Assembly: GCF_000014685.1 (NCBI RefSeq)
Contig: NC_008321.1
Span: forward strand, 1,726,001 to 1,790,000
Reading direction: 5' to 3'
DNA from: Shewanella sp. MR-4
GTDB taxonomy: Bacteria; Pseudomonadota; Gammaproteobacteria; Enterobacterales; Shewanellaceae
Length of the DNA stretch: 64,000 nucleotides
This document shows positions 54,354 to 62,929 of this stretch, one piece after another. Made by a program: the position numbers and the translations under genes. Below the pieces are notes generated by a model. The model searched no databases. It saw nothing but the letters and a program-made list of their open reading frames with translations, and was not told the origin of the DNA. Each line of letters begins with the position of its first letter. Position 1 is the first letter of the stretch.

Positions 54354-56090
54354 ATGGGTGTACAAGGATTAACTTATCTGATTGTGGGGCTGTCGTTCGC
54401 GCTCTACATTGGGATCGCGATTTGGTCCCGTGCGGGCTCGACTAAAGAGTTCTATGTAGCGGGTGGCGGTGTTCACCCCGTTGTGAACGGTATGGCAACG
54501 GCAGCCGACTGGATGTCAGCGGCATCCTTTATTTCGTTAGCGGGTATTGTTTCTTTCGTCGGTTATGACGGCAGTGTGTACCTGATGGGCTGGACAGGCG
54601 GTTACGTTCTATTAGCCCTGTGTATGGCACCATACTTACGTAAATTTGGTAAGTTTACCGTGCCTGATTTCGTGGGTGAACGTTATTACTCCCAAGCGGC
54701 GCGTACGGTAGCGGTTATTTGCGCTATCTTCATCTGCTTTACGTATATTGCAGGTCAGATGCGCGGTGTGGGCGTAGTATTCTCTCGCTTCCTCGAAGTT
54801 GAGGTGGATACTGGCGTGTACATCGGTATGGCCGTGGTGTTCTTCTATGCGGTACTCGGTGGTATGAAGGGTATTACCTATACTCAGGTGGCCCAGTACT
54901 GCGTGCTGATCTTCGCCTTTATGGTGCCTGCAATCTTCCTATCTGTGATGATGACGGGTCATATCATTCCTCAAATTGGTTTCGGTGCTCAGTTAATCGA
55001 TGCTGCTGGTAATAACTCTGGCGTCTATCTGTTAGAGAAACTCAACAATCTATCGGTAGATTTAGGCTTTGCGCCATACACCGATGGCTCTAAGAGCATG
55101 ATCGACGTGTTCTGTATTACCGGCGCTCTGATGGTTGGTACCGCAGGTTTACCCCATGTTATTGTGCGTTTCTTCACTGTACCTAAAGTGAAAGATGCGC
55201 GTATCTCTGCTGGCTGGGCACTGGTGTTTATCGCCATCATGTACACCACTGTACCTGCATTAGCGGCCTTCTCCCGTGTAAATATGATTGAGACCATTAA
55301 CGGTCCAGATCAAAAGGGTGTTGCCTATGAAACTGCGCCTGATTGGATCAAAAACTGGGAAAAAACTGGCCTGATCAAATGGGATGACAAGAATGGCGAC
55401 GGCAAAATCTATTACGCAAAAGGCAAAATGGAAGATGCTGCTAGCCCTAACGAAATGAAGATCGACAACGATATCATCGTATTAGCAACGCCAGAAATCG
55501 CTAATCTGCCAGCTTGGGTTATCGCGCTGGTGGCTGCGGGTGGTCTTGCTGCGGCACTATCAACCTCTGCGGGTCTGTTGTTGGTTATCTCTACTTCAGT
55601 ATCACATGACTTACTGAAGAAGAACCTGATGCCGAATATCTCTGACAAGAAAGAGTTAATGTACGCTCGACTTGCTGCTGGTATCGGTATTGTGATTGCC
55701 GGTTACTTCGGGGTTAACCCTCCAGGATTCGTAGCAGCTGTGGTGGCATTCGCCTTCGGTCTGGCAGCGTCATCTCTGTTCCCTGCGATTATCATGGGTA
55801 TCTTCTCTAAGACCATGAACAAAGAAGGTGCTATTGCAGGTATGGTAATAGGTTTACTGTTCACTGCGGGTTATATCATCTACTTCAAGTTTGTGAACCC
55901 AACGGCCAACGTATCGGCGAACTGGTTCCTCGGTATTTCGCCAGAAGGTATCGGTATGGTGGGTATGCTAGTGAACTTTGCGGTTGCGGCTATTGTCTGC
56001 AAACTGACCGCAGCGGCACCAGCCCATGTACAGGATATGGTTGAGTCTATCCGTTTCCCTAAAGGGGCGGGTGAGGCCAGCGGCCACTAA
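54354..56090 (+). CDS. Sodium:solute symporter, VC_2705 subfamily (ActP-like)
   Basis: A 578-residue SSSF transporter with about 13 spans and the family's 'GMATAADWMSAASFISLAG' and 'GTAGLPHVIVRFFTVPK'. Homologues carry acetate or related short-chain acids, so ActP-like is a reasonable label, but the substrate is inferred. Between two spans an extramembrane insertion (about 325-385) contains 'DKNGDGKI' (from residue 345), like a calcium-binding EF-hand loop without the usual final Glu. It is the second gene of a DUF4212-symporter operon that ends in a terminator, followed by the DUF294 and exonuclease genes. Confidence 0.92.
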   Translation: MGVQGLTYLIVGLSFALYIGIAIWSRAGSTKEFYVAGGGVHPVVNGMATAADWMSAASFISLAGIVSFVGYDGSVYLMGWTGGYVLLALCMAPYLRKFGKFTVPDFVGERYYSQAARTVAVICAIFICFTYIAGQMRGVGVVFSRFLEVEVDTGVYIGMAVVFFYAVLGGMKGITYTQVAQYCVLIFAFMVPAIFLSVMMTGHIIPQIGFGAQLIDAAGNNSGVYLLEKLNNLSVDLGFAPYTDGSKSMIDVFCITGALMVGTAGLPHVIVRFFTVPKVKDARISAGWALVFIAIMYTTVPALAAFSRVNMIETINGPDQKGVAYETAPDWIKNWEKTGLIKWDDKNGDGKIYYAKGKMEDAASPNEMKIDNDIIVLATPEIANLPAWVIALVAAGGLAAALSTSAGLLLVISTSVSHDLLKKNLMPNISDKKELMYARLAAGIGIVIAGYFGVNPPGFVAAVVAFAFGLAASSLFPAIIMGIFSKTMNKEGAIAGMVIGLLFTAGYIIYFKFVNPTANVSANWFLGISPEGIGMVGMLVNFAVAAIVCKLTAAAPAHVQDMVESIRFPKGAGEASGH

Positions 56091-56108
56091 TATCATTTAG
56101 ATTAAGAA

Positions 56109-56138
56109 AAAAGGACGCGTTTGCGTCCTTTTGTTTTT
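56109..56138 (+). terminator. Intrinsic terminator after the symporter
   Basis: Ten-base arms AAAAGGACGC / GCGTCCTTTT with a four-base loop and further T residues. Confidence 0.92.
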
Positions 56139-56239
56139 GGTGGTGTCAGCGCTGAGTTCGAGCCTGACTTTAGTCGTATATGGCCCAACAATCGAGCGCG
56201 TTATAGTGGGATAAAATTCACCTAAAATAAGGTGTTGCT

Positions 56240-58102
56240 ATGAACGCCAGCGAATTACAACCCGTTGTGCAGTTTTTAACGTCTACGGCTCCCTTCGATA
56301 CCTTGCCAGACGACACTATTCGCCATTGTGCTAAGTCAGTGATCGTCGGTTATTACAGCAAAGCCTCAGGATTTGTGAAATTTGATGCCGATGCGCCGAA
56401 ATTGTATTTGGTTCGCAGCGGTGCCTTTGAGGTACGCGATCCCGAAGGGGTCTTAGTAGACAGGGTCGCCGAAGGGGAGTTTTTTGGCTTTTCGACCTTA
56501 TTGTCAGGGGAGAAGGTCGTGAATCGGGTCGCCATTCTCGAAGACAGTTTGGTATACCACTTACCGCAGGCATTGTTCGATCAACTACGCAGTGAAAGTC
56601 GGCATTTTGATAAATTTTTCACCCGCGCCTTTGCCAAGCGGTTGCGCCATGAGGCGCGTTTTAAGGCCAAAGATCTGACGACCACCAGTCGTATCAGTAC
56701 CTTGATGTCATCTTCACCCATTATGATCGATGCCCATGCTAGCGTAACGCAAGCGGCGCTCTTGATGCGTAACTCGCGGGTGTCGTCTTTACTCGTCACA
56801 GATAATCATAAGCTAGTGGGGATTTTAACCGACAAGGATCTGCGTAATCGGGTGCTTGCTGCCGGACTCGATGGCCGAATCGCTGTGCATCAAGCCATGA
56901 CCACATCGCCGATTTCGATTTCATCGAATGCCTTGATTTTCGAGGCGATGTTATTAATGAGTGAGCATAACATTCATCACTTGCCGATCATTGATGATCA
57001 AAATACCGATGAAGTGAAAGCCATTGGTATGGTGACCAGCACCGACATCTTACGCGGCCAAGGTTCGCAGCCCTTGCTGCTGATTGGTGAAATCGAGCGA
57101 CAGCGGGATCTCGCCAGCTTAATTAGCGTCAGTAAACAAATTCCCTTGTTGTTACAAAATTTAATCAGTGCCGATGCAAGGGCTGAGGAGATTGGTCGCG
57201 TGCTGACCTCGGTCACCGATGCCTTAACCCGGCGATTGATTGTATTAAATCAGCAAATTCTCGGTGAGGCGCCGATGGCGTTTTGCTGGTTAGCCTTTGG
57301 CTCGCAGGGGCGGCAAGACCAAGCCGCTTGTTCGGATCAAGATAACGGACTGCTGGTGGCCGAAGAAATGGATGATTATGCCAAAGGGTATTTCGATGCC
57401 TTGACCCATGCGGTCTGTGCTGGGCTTGACCAATGTGGCTATGCCTTTTGCCCCGGCAATATCATGGCGCAAAATCCTAAGTGGCGTATGTCACTCAAAG
57501 CATGGCAACAGGTCTTTGAAAAGTGGGTGGTTACGCCAGAGCCAAAGGCATTGATGCATGCGAGTATTTTCTTCGATATGCGTTCGGTGTTTGGCCCGCA
57601 ATCCTTATTCAATGCTCTGCAGGATAAAGTGCTGGCACAAACCAAAGACAATGATATTTTCCTCGCGGGTTTAACTGGCAATTCCTTAATCGAGTCTCCG
57701 CCCTTAGGATTTTTTAGAAAATTTGTGTTAGAACGCGATGGCAGTGAAGTCAAAGGCATTGATTTAAAGCATAAAGGTAATGCCTTGATCAACGATATCG
57801 CCCGCGTATATGCCCTGTCGGCCGGCATAAAGGAAGTCAATACTGCCAAACGCATTCGGGCACTGATGGACGCGAATATTCTCAATCGTAAGGATGCGCT
57901 TAACTTAGCCGATGCTCACGAGTTTATCGCCCATATGCGGTTATCAAATCAAGGTTACCAACATACGCAGGGGCTTAAGATTAGTAACTATCTGTTACCT
58001 GGACATTTATCTTCTTTGGTACGGCATCAACTACGGGATGCCTTTAAGGTGGTCCATGATGCCCAGTCGGGCATGAAGATGAAATTTATGCGGAGCTTTT
58101 AA
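56240..58102 (+). CDS. CNB-CBS-DUF294 nucleotidyltransferase-like signalling protein
   Basis: A 620-residue soluble protein. A cyclic-nucleotide-binding fold (about 10-130, 'YLVRSGAFEVRDPEG', 'GEFFGFSTL') is followed by a CBS pair (about 150-280, 'SRVSSLLVTDNHKLVGILTDKDL'). Next come a DUF294 GlnD-type nucleotidyltransferase domain (about 310-450, 'GSQGRQDQAACSDQDNGLLV') and the DUF294 C-terminal domain (about 480-615). The GSxGR and D-x-D residues expected for nucleotidyl transfer are present. Ligand and target are unknown. The family frequently sits beside DUF4212 symporters and an exonuclease, as here. The stop overlaps the next ATG by one base. Confidence 0.9.
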   Translation: MNASELQPVVQFLTSTAPFDTLPDDTIRHCAKSVIVGYYSKASGFVKFDADAPKLYLVRSGAFEVRDPEGVLVDRVAEGEFFGFSTLLSGEKVVNRVAILEDSLVYHLPQALFDQLRSESRHFDKFFTRAFAKRLRHEARFKAKDLTTTSRISTLMSSSPIMIDAHASVTQAALLMRNSRVSSLLVTDNHKLVGILTDKDLRNRVLAAGLDGRIAVHQAMTTSPISISSNALIFEAMLLMSEHNIHHLPIIDDQNTDEVKAIGMVTSTDILRGQGSQPLLLIGEIERQRDLASLISVSKQIPLLLQNLISADARAEEIGRVLTSVTDALTRRLIVLNQQILGEAPMAFCWLAFGSQGRQDQAACSDQDNGLLVAEEMDDYAKGYFDALTHAVCAGLDQCGYAFCPGNIMAQNPKWRMSLKAWQQVFEKWVVTPEPKALMHASIFFDMRSVFGPQSLFNALQDKVLAQTKDNDIFLAGLTGNSLIESPPLGFFRKFVLERDGSEVKGIDLKHKGNALINDIARVYALSAGIKEVNTAKRIRALMDANILNRKDALNLADAHEFIAHMRLSNQGYQHTQGLKISNYLLPGHLSSLVRHQLRDAFKVVHDAQSGMKMKFMRSF

Positions 58103-58788
58103 TGGGACCATGGTGGGTTAACGCTAAGCTGAGGTGGCGAGCACTGCGCTGTCAGCATGAGTTATTTAAGGATTACTATCAATCCTTATTGCCACTCTTA
58201 GATTTGCCCATCAGTCGCGCGCCCTTGATGGCGATGGATTTGGAGATGACGGGCTTAGATCCTCTAAATGACCAAATTTTAAGTATTGGGCTGGTCCCGA
58301 TTGAAAATGGCACTATTCCACTTGGGAGCGCGCAGCAAAAATTAGTGCAAATCCAGGGCAGTGTCGGACAGAGTGCGACGATACATGGCATTCTCGATAA
58401 TCATTTAACTGAGGCTGTGAGTATTGAGGAGGCGATGGCATGGTTTGTGAGCCAAACCCGTGGGCACATCTTGGTTGCGCACCACTCTCCACTCGATTGC
58501 CGTTTTTTACAACAAGATATTTTGTCTATTTATCATCAAGCTATCGTTATACCTGCAATTGATACCCTATTGCTTGAGAAACATCGGTTGTTACGCGAAC
58601 ACTCAGTGCTTAAAGAGGGGAGTCTAAGATTGGGAGCCTGTCGTGAGCGATATGGTTTGCCTATCTATGGCGCCCATAGCGCACTGACAGATGCCTTAGC
58701 CTGTGGCGAACTGTTATTAGCGCAGGTGGCTAGCATGGGCGGCGCCGAGGAGTTAAAAGTGGGGGAATTATTGGCTTACTCGAGCTAA
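58102..58788 (+). CDS. DEDDh 3'-5' exonuclease (DnaQ/PolC-like)
   Basis: A 228-residue protein with all DEDDh residues in place: 'MDLEMTGLD' (Exo I, Asp/Glu), 'HGILDNHL', 'LVAHHSPLDCRFL' (Exo II Asp) and 'HSALTDALACGELL' (Exo III His/Asp). It resembles the epsilon proofreading subunit but is linked to DUF294 by a TAATG overlap, so it is probably a dedicated partner of that gene and not the replicative proofreader. Nucleic-acid substrate is unknown. No terminator is obvious downstream. Confidence 0.9.
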   Translation: MGPWWVNAKLRWRALRCQHELFKDYYQSLLPLLDLPISRAPLMAMDLEMTGLDPLNDQILSIGLVPIENGTIPLGSAQQKLVQIQGSVGQSATIHGILDNHLTEAVSIEEAMAWFVSQTRGHILVAHHSPLDCRFLQQDILSIYHQAIVIPAIDTLLLEKHRLLREHSVLKEGSLRLGACRERYGLPIYGAHSALTDALACGELLLAQVASMGGAEELKVGELLAYSS

Positions 58789-59035
58789 GACGGGTATTAA
58801 AGACATCAAAGGGTTCGCCAAAATCGATAGCGAGATTTGAGTGACGTACGCCACTTTGCTGCAATAGTGACTTCTTCATTCAACAGACTTGGCTAAGTCC
58901 ATGGTTCACTTAGCCAAGCCTCTGATTAGAAAAAATATCAGTTCTGTTGTCAGTCTTTGTCGTGGTTAGGCTGTCTTGTGCTTGAAAGGCAATTTATTTA
59001 AGAGAGTCTCAGATAACGCTTTTCCACTCGCTCGG

Positions 59036-59461
59036 TTAGTCTTTGGATAACTCCGCCTCTAATTCTAGGCATAAGAGTCGTAATTCCTCGATACGCTCTG
59101 CACTCATGCTAGAGCGAGCCACCAATTTCTCTGTGAGTTGAGTCGCTTCATCCTGCAATTGTCGCCCCTTAAGGGTAAGTGATATCACTTTTTTCCGTTC
59201 ATCCAGTTCTGATAAATTTCGAGTGAGTAATCCTTTTGATTCCAAACGCTTCACGATTGGCGTTAAGGTGCTTGGATCTAAGCGAGTGTCGTTAGACAAC
59301 TCTTTCAGGCTGACGTCATTCACGTACCAGAGTGAATGCATCACAATGTACTGGGGATAAGTGAGATCATATTCGTCAAGGATGGGGCGAAACGCTCTCA
59401 CTAATGAGTTCGTGGCCGAATACAGTGCAAAGCACACATTGTCAGATAATTTTTGAGCCAT
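59036..59461 (-). CDS. MarR-family transcriptional regulator
   Basis: A 141-residue winged-helix regulator: 'LTYPQYIVMHSLW', recognition region 'SLKELSNDTRLDPSTLTPIVKRLESKGLL' and wing 'DERKKVISLTLKGRQL'. A Cys (Cys9 in 'NVCFALYSA') sits near the position used by OhrR/MgrA-type redox sensors; oxidant sensing is possible but unproven. It is divergent from an NADP-dependent oxidoreductase gene. Two matching palindromes in the 233-base gap are its likely operators, one inside the oxidoreductase promoter. Confidence 0.92.
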   Translation of the reverse strand: MAQKLSDNVCFALYSATNSLVRAFRPILDEYDLTYPQYIVMHSLWYVNDVSLKELSNDTRLDPSTLTPIVKRLESKGLLTRNLSELDERKKVISLTLKGRQLQDEATQLTEKLVARSSMSAERIEELRLLCLELEAELSKD

Positions 59462-59510
59462 ACACTTTACCCATGATTAGCAAGAAGTAGTGATGTTAAC
59501 AAATTACGCG

Positions 59511-59546
59511 GTCTAAAAATAGTTTGCGCACAAAATATTTTTAGAC
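59511..59546. promoter_or_regulatory. Operator copy 1 inside a perfect inverted repeat (marR side)
   Basis: AGTTTG-CGCA-CAAAAT (59521-59536) is flanked by perfect 11-base arms GTCTAAAAATA and TATTTTTAGAC (59511-59521 and 59536-59546). It is about 50 bases before the regulator's start, suited to autoregulation. Confidence 0.7.
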
Positions 59547-59583
59547 TTAGTAGTTGCTTTCTGCATCACATCTGGTTACCTTA

Positions 59584-59612
59584 TTGACATAAAGTTTGCG
59601 CACAAACTATTT
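59584..59612 (+). promoter_or_regulatory. Oxidoreductase promoter overlapping operator copy 2
   Basis: A perfect -35 TTGACA (59584-59589) is followed at 17 bases by a weak -10 (CTATTT, 59607-59612). The spacer is filled by the palindrome AGTTTG-CGCA-CAAACT (59593-59608). A bound repressor would block RNA polymerase directly. Confidence 0.7.
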
Positions 59613-59694
59613 GCAAGCGAATAGAGTCGTGCATTGTCTACGAAAAACACATATTCCAGTTTGATGTGTGTTGGATTTAATAGAGGTTAACACC

Positions 59695-60690
59695 ATGATA
59701 AGCAATCAAATTCATTTAGCATCACGTCCTACAGGTATGCCAACACAAACTAACTTTAAGTTGGTCGAGGTCACATTACCCGCCTTGAAAACCGGAGAAG
59801 TGTTAGTCAAAAACACTTGGATGTCGGTCGATCCCTATATGCGCGGTCGGATGATCGACAAGGATTCCTATATTCCGCCATACCAAATTAATGAAGTGAT
59901 GGATGGTGGCGCCATTGGTGAAGTCATTGAATCCTTAAATCCACAATTTCCCGTTGGTGCCAAGGTGAGCCATATCAGTGGCTGGCGTAGTGCCTTTATC
60001 AGTGACGGTAGCGATCTCACTTTATTACCTGCAGTGAATATTCCTGAGCAGTACTTTTTAGGTATTATCGGTATGCCTGGCTTGACAGCTTGGGTCGGTC
60101 TAATGAAAGTGGCTAAGTTAAAACCAACGGATACAGTATTTGTTTCAGCTGCATCCGGTGCGGTCGGTATGGTTGTCTGTCAAATCGCCAAGCTTAATGG
60201 CTGTAAAGTGATTGCTTCAGTTGGCTCAGATGAAAAAGCCGAGCTCGTCAAAAGTCTCGGTGTGGATGCGGTGATTAACTATAAAAATGTGACCGATTTA
60301 ACCCAAGCACTGCGTGACGCGGCTCCAGAAGGCATTGATGTGTATTTTGAGAACGTCGGTGGCGCCCATCTTGAAGCTGCTTTAGATGTGATGAATGATT
60401 ACGGCCGCATTTCGGTATGTGGCATGATTGCCTATTATAATGCGCAGACGCCAGTTCCTGGTCCAAGCAATCTCTTAGCGATTAACACCAAAAAGCTCAC
60501 CATGCAGGGCTTTATTGTGATGGATTATTGGGACCAGTACAGCGAGTTTGTGGGACAGATGGCGCAGTGGTTACAAGAAGGCAAAATGAAGTCGGAAGAG
60601 ACAGTATATCAAGGTTTAGAACAAGCTCCTGATGCATTTATCGGCTTATTCGAAGGCAAAAATAAAGGAAAGATGCTGGTTAAACTCTAA
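59695..60690 (+). CDS. NADP-dependent zinc-free medium-chain oxidoreductase (CurA/leukotriene B4 reductase-like)
   Basis: A 331-residue protein with the N-terminal GroES-like fold ('WMSVDPYMRGRMID') and nucleotide-binding motif 'SAASGAVGMVVCQIAK', then 'VDVYFENVGG'-type sequence (here 'IDVYFENVGGAHLEAA'). Zinc-binding Cys residues are absent, as in the CurA/PtgR double-bond reductase group. These enzymes reduce alpha,beta-unsaturated carbonyls. ATG 59695 follows GAGG by eight bases; an in-frame Met at 59668 has no site. Control by the divergent MarR regulator suggests induction by an electrophile or oxidant. Confidence 0.9.
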   Translation: MISNQIHLASRPTGMPTQTNFKLVEVTLPALKTGEVLVKNTWMSVDPYMRGRMIDKDSYIPPYQINEVMDGGAIGEVIESLNPQFPVGAKVSHISGWRSAFISDGSDLTLLPAVNIPEQYFLGIIGMPGLTAWVGLMKVAKLKPTDTVFVSAASGAVGMVVCQIAKLNGCKVIASVGSDEKAELVKSLGVDAVINYKNVTDLTQALRDAAPEGIDVYFENVGGAHLEAALDVMNDYGRISVCGMIAYYNAQTPVPGPSNLLAINTKKLTMQGFIVMDYWDQYSEFVGQMAQWLQEGKMKSEETVYQGLEQAPDAFIGLFEGKNKGKMLVKL

Positions 60691-61128
60691 TATTGCCTTG
60701 TCTTATGGCGCTCACTGATGAGGCCAATGACACCTTGGTGTAACCAATAGGTTAACCATATAACGGAAGCCTTTGACTGCAAAGACTTCCGTTTTTTCTG
60801 CTTATCTTCTTTTCGTATTTCAGATTCTTCACCGCTAACAAGCAGATAGATTCATGCTGTTGACATATTTCATCTTCAATTAACTCTTATCCCATTACAC
60901 TGCATAAATTTCTGGTTTAAAGCTTCAAAAGACCTGTTAAATGAGTGAGCAACAAGTTTCATTTACGGGCGCTTAAGCAGAAAATTTGGCAATTATTTGC
61001 AACTGTACTTCACTCATACTAGTGATAATTCAAAGGGTAAGATTCACTGGTTTTAAAGGTGCCGTCTTTGAGGTAAACGGTCTAAAGACGAGTTTTATTA
61101 AAGGTGATTGTTGCCATAAGGGGATGAT
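60691..61128. other. Intergenic region before the LRAT-like gene
   Basis: About 440 bases. The left end has the oxidoreductase terminator. The rest is AT-rich and should hold the promoter of the LRAT-like gene. An 81-codon frame (60986-61231) overlaps that gene in another frame and is a shadow. Confidence 0.5.
60762..60797 (+). terminator. Intrinsic terminator after the oxidoreductase gene
   Basis: Nested stems AACGGAAG / CTTCCGTT and CTTTG / CAAAG separated by a C-A mismatch, loop of four, then six T residues. Confidence 0.9.
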
Positions 61129-61728
61129 ATGCCATTACCGTTACTTTGGCTTGGCAGTGCAGCAATGGGCGCGTTATTGCTCGCCGATGAGCGTGAAAAG
61201 CGTCAACAGCTTGAGCGTGACCGCCTATTAGGCAGAGCGCCACGGCAAGCGAGTGCCAACCAAGCCATGGTTGCAGCACCCAGCCAGTGGCAGAAGGGCT
61301 TTAAACAAGTCTCGCCGCAGCCTGGAAGCATTGTTTGCTGCTATGTGTTTGGGGTCATTGAACATACTGGCATTTGGTTGGCGGATGATTGCCTTATCGA
61401 GCTACATGGCTCAGGGCTGATAAGGGCGGTATCGGTAAAACGGTTTCTAGCGGGGCGTACTGGTAGCCAAATCTATATTGCCTGCAATCATCAACATCAA
61501 CCACTGATTGCCAGTGATATGGTGAGCCGTGCCGAGCGGGCCATTTATCAATACCGTGAATATGATTTGTTCGACAACAACTGCCATCGATTCGTCTGGT
61601 CATGTTTGTGTGGTGAAGAGGTTGCCATAAAAAGCTTTAATGAATTAAATCAAAAACTCGCGGGCTATTTTAAGCAGGGGATTTACTGGGATGAAATGCG
61701 TCGAGTCCCTGAAGAGATAAAAATGTAA
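61129..61728 (+). CDS. Membrane-anchored LRAT-like (NlpC/P60 superfamily) protein
   Basis: A 199-residue protein with an N-terminal hydrophobic segment (about 3-19) and a permuted papain-like core of the LRAT/H-Rev107 type. The key residues are His79 in 'IEHTGIWL', His93 in 'ELHGSG' and Cys152 in 'DNNCHRFVW'. In LRAT proteins this His-His-Cys set acts as a thiol acyltransferase or phospholipase on lipids. Bacterial members are uncharacterised. AAGGGG precedes the ATG by about five bases. The next gene to the right (fabH) is convergent, so a fatty-acid link is only positional. Confidence 0.78.
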   Translation: MPLPLLWLGSAAMGALLLADEREKRQQLERDRLLGRAPRQASANQAMVAAPSQWQKGFKQVSPQPGSIVCCYVFGVIEHTGIWLADDCLIELHGSGLIRAVSVKRFLAGRTGSQIYIACNHQHQPLIASDMVSRAERAIYQYREYDLFDNNCHRFVWSCLCGEEVAIKSFNELNQKLAGYFKQGIYWDEMRRVPEEIKM

Positions 61729-61753
61729 AAGGCCATCCGAAGATGGCCTTTGA
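61728..61753. terminator. Bidirectional terminator between LRAT-like gene and fabH
   Basis: Arms AAAGGCCATC (61728-61737) and GATGGCCTTT (61742-61751) with a CGAA loop. The stop codon of the LRAT-like gene abuts the stem. Confidence 0.85.
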
Positions 61754-61772
61754 GCCCTGTTAGCGGGATAAA

Positions 61773-62837
61773 TTACTTACAGAAATAATCCACAGCACGT
61801 TTAACCAGCTCAATACCACTTAGCTCACAGGGTGGCAGCTGAGCATCACTCACCTGCACAGGGGTCACGCGCTCGCCCCACTGCAGTAGCAGCGCTGCTG
61901 AGGTTAACCCAGCACCGAAAGCGCAGGACAGAATGGTTTGGTTCGGCTTAATTAACCCTTTTTCCAACGCATCGCAGATGGCGATGGGGATAGTGGCCGC
62001 CGAGGTGTTGCCATAGTTAGCGATGTTCACGAAGGCTTTTTCTTTAGGGATCTTCATGCGGCTAACTAGGGTATCGATAATGCGCTCGTTCGCTTGGTGT
62101 GGGATCACTAGGTCGACTTCATCCTTATCGACGCCACATTTTTCAAGCACTTGAGTGCTTAACTTATTCATACCATTAATGGCACGTTTAAAGATTTCTT
62201 GGCCATCGAATTGAATATAAAAGTCTAATGATTCGGCGGAGAATCTGTCCATCGCAGTACCAAAACCGGCTTTTAGGATATCGCGACCTTCTGGGTCGTT
62301 ATTCAGCTCATAGCCTAATACACCGCCTGGAACGTCCGTCGCTTCAACCACGACGGCACCCGCACCATCACCAAACAGCACTGCGGTTTCACGGCGTGAC
62401 CAATCTAGATAGAATGATAAACGTTCAGCACCAATCACCAATACTTTCTTGCTCTGGCCACTCTTGATCTGTGAGCTGGCTAAACCTAAGCCGTATAAGA
62501 AGCCACTGCATGCCGCATTGATATCGAAGGCTGCACAGCTTGCGCCAATATTAGCCTGGACTGTAGAGGCAATATTGGGGATCAAGGTATCTGGGCTGGC
62601 GCTGGCTAAAATGATCATATCAATTTCGCTGCCGTCAATGCCTGCCGCGGCAAGGGCGCGTTTAGCGGCAACCGATGCTAATTCTGAGGTATTCACATGG
62701 CTGATATGACGCTGGCTGATCCCGGTACGGCTTTTAATCCATTCATCGGAAGTTTCGATAAAAGTAGCAAGATCATCGTTAGTCAAAGTGGCGGGAGGAA
62801 CGCATTTTCCCCAGCCAGTGATAGTGGCGTACTGCAT
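61773..62837 (-). CDS. fabH: 3-oxoacyl-ACP synthase III (FabH-type)
   Basis: A 354-residue KAS III with Cys110 ('NAACSGFLYGLG'), His247 ('IPHQANERI') and Asn277 ('NYGNTSAATIPIA'). It starts fatty-acid synthesis by condensing acetyl-CoA (or another acyl-CoA) with malonyl-ACP. It is about 35 residues longer than E. coli FabH, partly at the C-terminus. The frame opens at 63032 inside the regulator gene; ATG 62837 gives the true N-terminus 'MQYATITGWG'. It lies downstream of a GntR gene with a terminator-like hairpin ending about 13 bases before its ATG. It is not in a plsX-fabH-fabD cluster here, so it may be a specialised copy. Confidence 0.9.
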   Translation of the reverse strand: MQYATITGWGKCVPPATLTNDDLATFIETSDEWIKSRTGISQRHISHVNTSELASVAAKRALAAAGIDGSEIDMIILASASPDTLIPNIASTVQANIGASCAAFDINAACSGFLYGLGLASSQIKSGQSKKVLVIGAERLSFYLDWSRRETAVLFGDGAGAVVVEATDVPGGVLGYELNNDPEGRDILKAGFGTAMDRFSAESLDFYIQFDGQEIFKRAINGMNKLSTQVLEKCGVDKDEVDLVIPHQANERIIDTLVSRMKIPKEKAFVNIANYGNTSAATIPIAICDALEKGLIKPNQTILSCAFGAGLTSAALLLQWGERVTPVQVSDAQLPPCELSGIELVKRAVDYFCK

Positions 62838-62849
62838 GGTGTTTTCTCT

Positions 62850-62882
62850 CAAATAAAAAAGGCAGAACTTAGCGTGCTGCCT
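62850..62882 (-). terminator. Terminator-like hairpin immediately before fabH
   Basis: On the minus strand AGGCAG and CTGCCT pair over 11 bases, followed by a T run (TTTTTTATTT). The T run ends about 13 bases before the fabH ATG, overlapping its leader. Confidence 0.75.
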
Positions 62883-62929
62883 CAAATCGACAACAAAGCT
62901 TATCGGTATAACGAATGACAGTCCGTGAT

